Positions 6,572 to 7,184 of a stretch of DNA of 7,184 nucleotides are shown here, in pieces. The DNA comes from Sulfurovum sp. (GTDB lineage: Bacteria; Campylobacterota; Campylobacteria; Campylobacterales; Sulfurovaceae). The stretch covers positions 1-7,184 of the forward strand of contig JAMONG010000241.1 in the NCBI GenBank assembly GCA_027066595.1. Reading direction: 5' to 3'. The position numbers were made by a program, and so were the translations under genes. The notes under the pieces are model-generated. The model was not told where the DNA came from. It saw nothing but the letters and a program-made list of their open reading frames with translations, and made no database searches. Each line of letters starts with the position of its first letter. Position 1 is the stretch's first letter.

Positions 6572-7184
6572 TTATACTCTTTCTATAGCAGTTACGGGTA
6601 CGTGCACTCCCTCATATTTACAATAGACATCGCCACTTGCATAACAAAAAGGTTTTTGGGTTTGAATGAGTTTTAGTCCATGAGGGAGTATACACTCCTC
6701 TTTAAAGTTCTTACTTTGACTTCCTACAATCACAGGAAATTTTGAAGTATTGAGCACCCAAAAGTCTGTGTGGTCTATGTGGTTTGTATCTTCTGCTTCA
6801 TCGTAGACTTTTACGCCATGTTCTTGATGGCTTGCAAAACTCTCTAGTAAAAAGATGTCATGGTAAAAGGTGTCTTCCACCTCTTCATCTAGTAGTATGC
6901 CCATATGGTTACGTGAAACATAGGCAACGATGTCTATGTTATCGTTGGTTTTTTGATTGATGCGTTTATAGAGCTCTTTTTTGTCGGTGATTTTCTCCAT
7001 ACCCTTAAAGGTATGATAGGCATCAATATGCCCTTTCATAATGATGTTTTCAAAGCGTTCAAAATAGCGGTACTCTTCACGTATTTTTTTGTTTTGTATC
7101 ATATTTCTAAGGGTAGTGTTGACTTTTTTGGAGTTATCTATGACTTTACACTGTACCATGGGGTCTATGTGTTTGCTTTTGAGT
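6572..7184 (-). CDS. C-terminal part of a second membrane-protein paralogue (5' end outside window)
   Basis: The frame stays open to the window edge. Upstream of ATG 7159 it reads LKSKHIDP, which aligns with LKERHIDR of the downstream neighbour, so ATG 7159 is internal and the gene continues. The visible 203 residues match the soluble domain of the neighbour over its full length: IREEYRYFE, GHIDAY, FKGMEK, NIDIVAY, HDIFLLESFASH, HGVKVYDE, DFWVLNTS, KPFCY and a final IER. By eye about six in ten positions are identical, with a gap of four residues before HTDFWVLNTS. By analogy, a membrane half should lie beyond the window. The pair forms a tandem duplication transcribed together on the - strand. 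Function is unknown. Confidence 0.8.
   Translation of the reverse strand, partial: LKSKHIDPMVQCKVIDNSKKVNTTLRNMIQNKKIREEYRYFERFENIIMKGHIDAYHTFKGMEKITDKKELYKRINQKTNDNIDIVAYVSRNHMGILLDEEVEDTFYHDIFLLESFASHQEHGVKVYDEAEDTNHIDHTDFWVLNTSKFPVIVGSQSKNFKEECILPHGLKLIQTQKPFCYASGDVYCKYEGVHVPVTAIERV

Noticed and set aside
5935..6626. + strand ORFs 5935-6165 and 6357-6626, and 4913-5134
   Set aside because: Each is the antisense shadow of a well-supported - strand gene (membrane paralogue or hemerythrin) and has no promoter or ribosome binding site.

Overview
The window is AT-rich DNA whose gene content and signals suggest a member of the Campylobacterota, Sulfurimonas- or Sulfurovum-like. The grounds are a TATAAT-type -10 box without a clear -35, a single-domain bacteriohemerythrin, a BatD-like C-terminus, thrombospondin type 3 repeats in a secreted protein, and a long G homopolymer at the start of a surface-protein gene. 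This assignment is an inference; there is no rRNA or other phylogenetic marker here.

Left part, + strand (1-4446). The 3' end of a membrane-anchored protein, probably BatD, is followed by a promoter-bearing gap. Then comes a two-gene unit. Its first gene encodes a very large secreted protein: signal peptide, calcium-binding TSP3 repeats, beta-sandwich modules, and an HExxH...E zinc-protease-like domain. As read, it is broken near its 5' end. The only ATG with a good ribosome binding site (523) runs into a stop after 12 codons because a run of eight G (547-554) puts it in the wrong frame. Removing one G, or adding two, joins that ATG to a textbook signal peptide and 1020 residues of open frame. 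This is the classic layout of a phase-variable contingency locus, caught in the OFF state, although a homopolymer sequencing error cannot be excluded. The second gene, an unrecognised exported protein, starts at or inside the end of the first and is probably coupled to it.

Middle (4447-4786). This 340-base stretch has no long ORF. It holds a candidate hairpin, a structured leader and a 36-codon ORF for a one-helix basic-tailed membrane peptide with a good Shine-Dalgarno. A strong 10-bp hairpin terminator follows. The arrangement resembles a type I toxin mRNA, but no antisense RNA is proven.

Right part, - strand (4787-7184). A bacteriohemerythrin with all seven di-iron ligands lies next to two tandem paralogous membrane proteins of unknown function. 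One is complete and the other runs off the window end. They share a highly conserved cytosolic-looking C-terminal domain of about 180 residues.

The most interesting points are the G-tract switch, the abrupt AT-rich block that covers the protease domain only, and the toxin-like small ORF.
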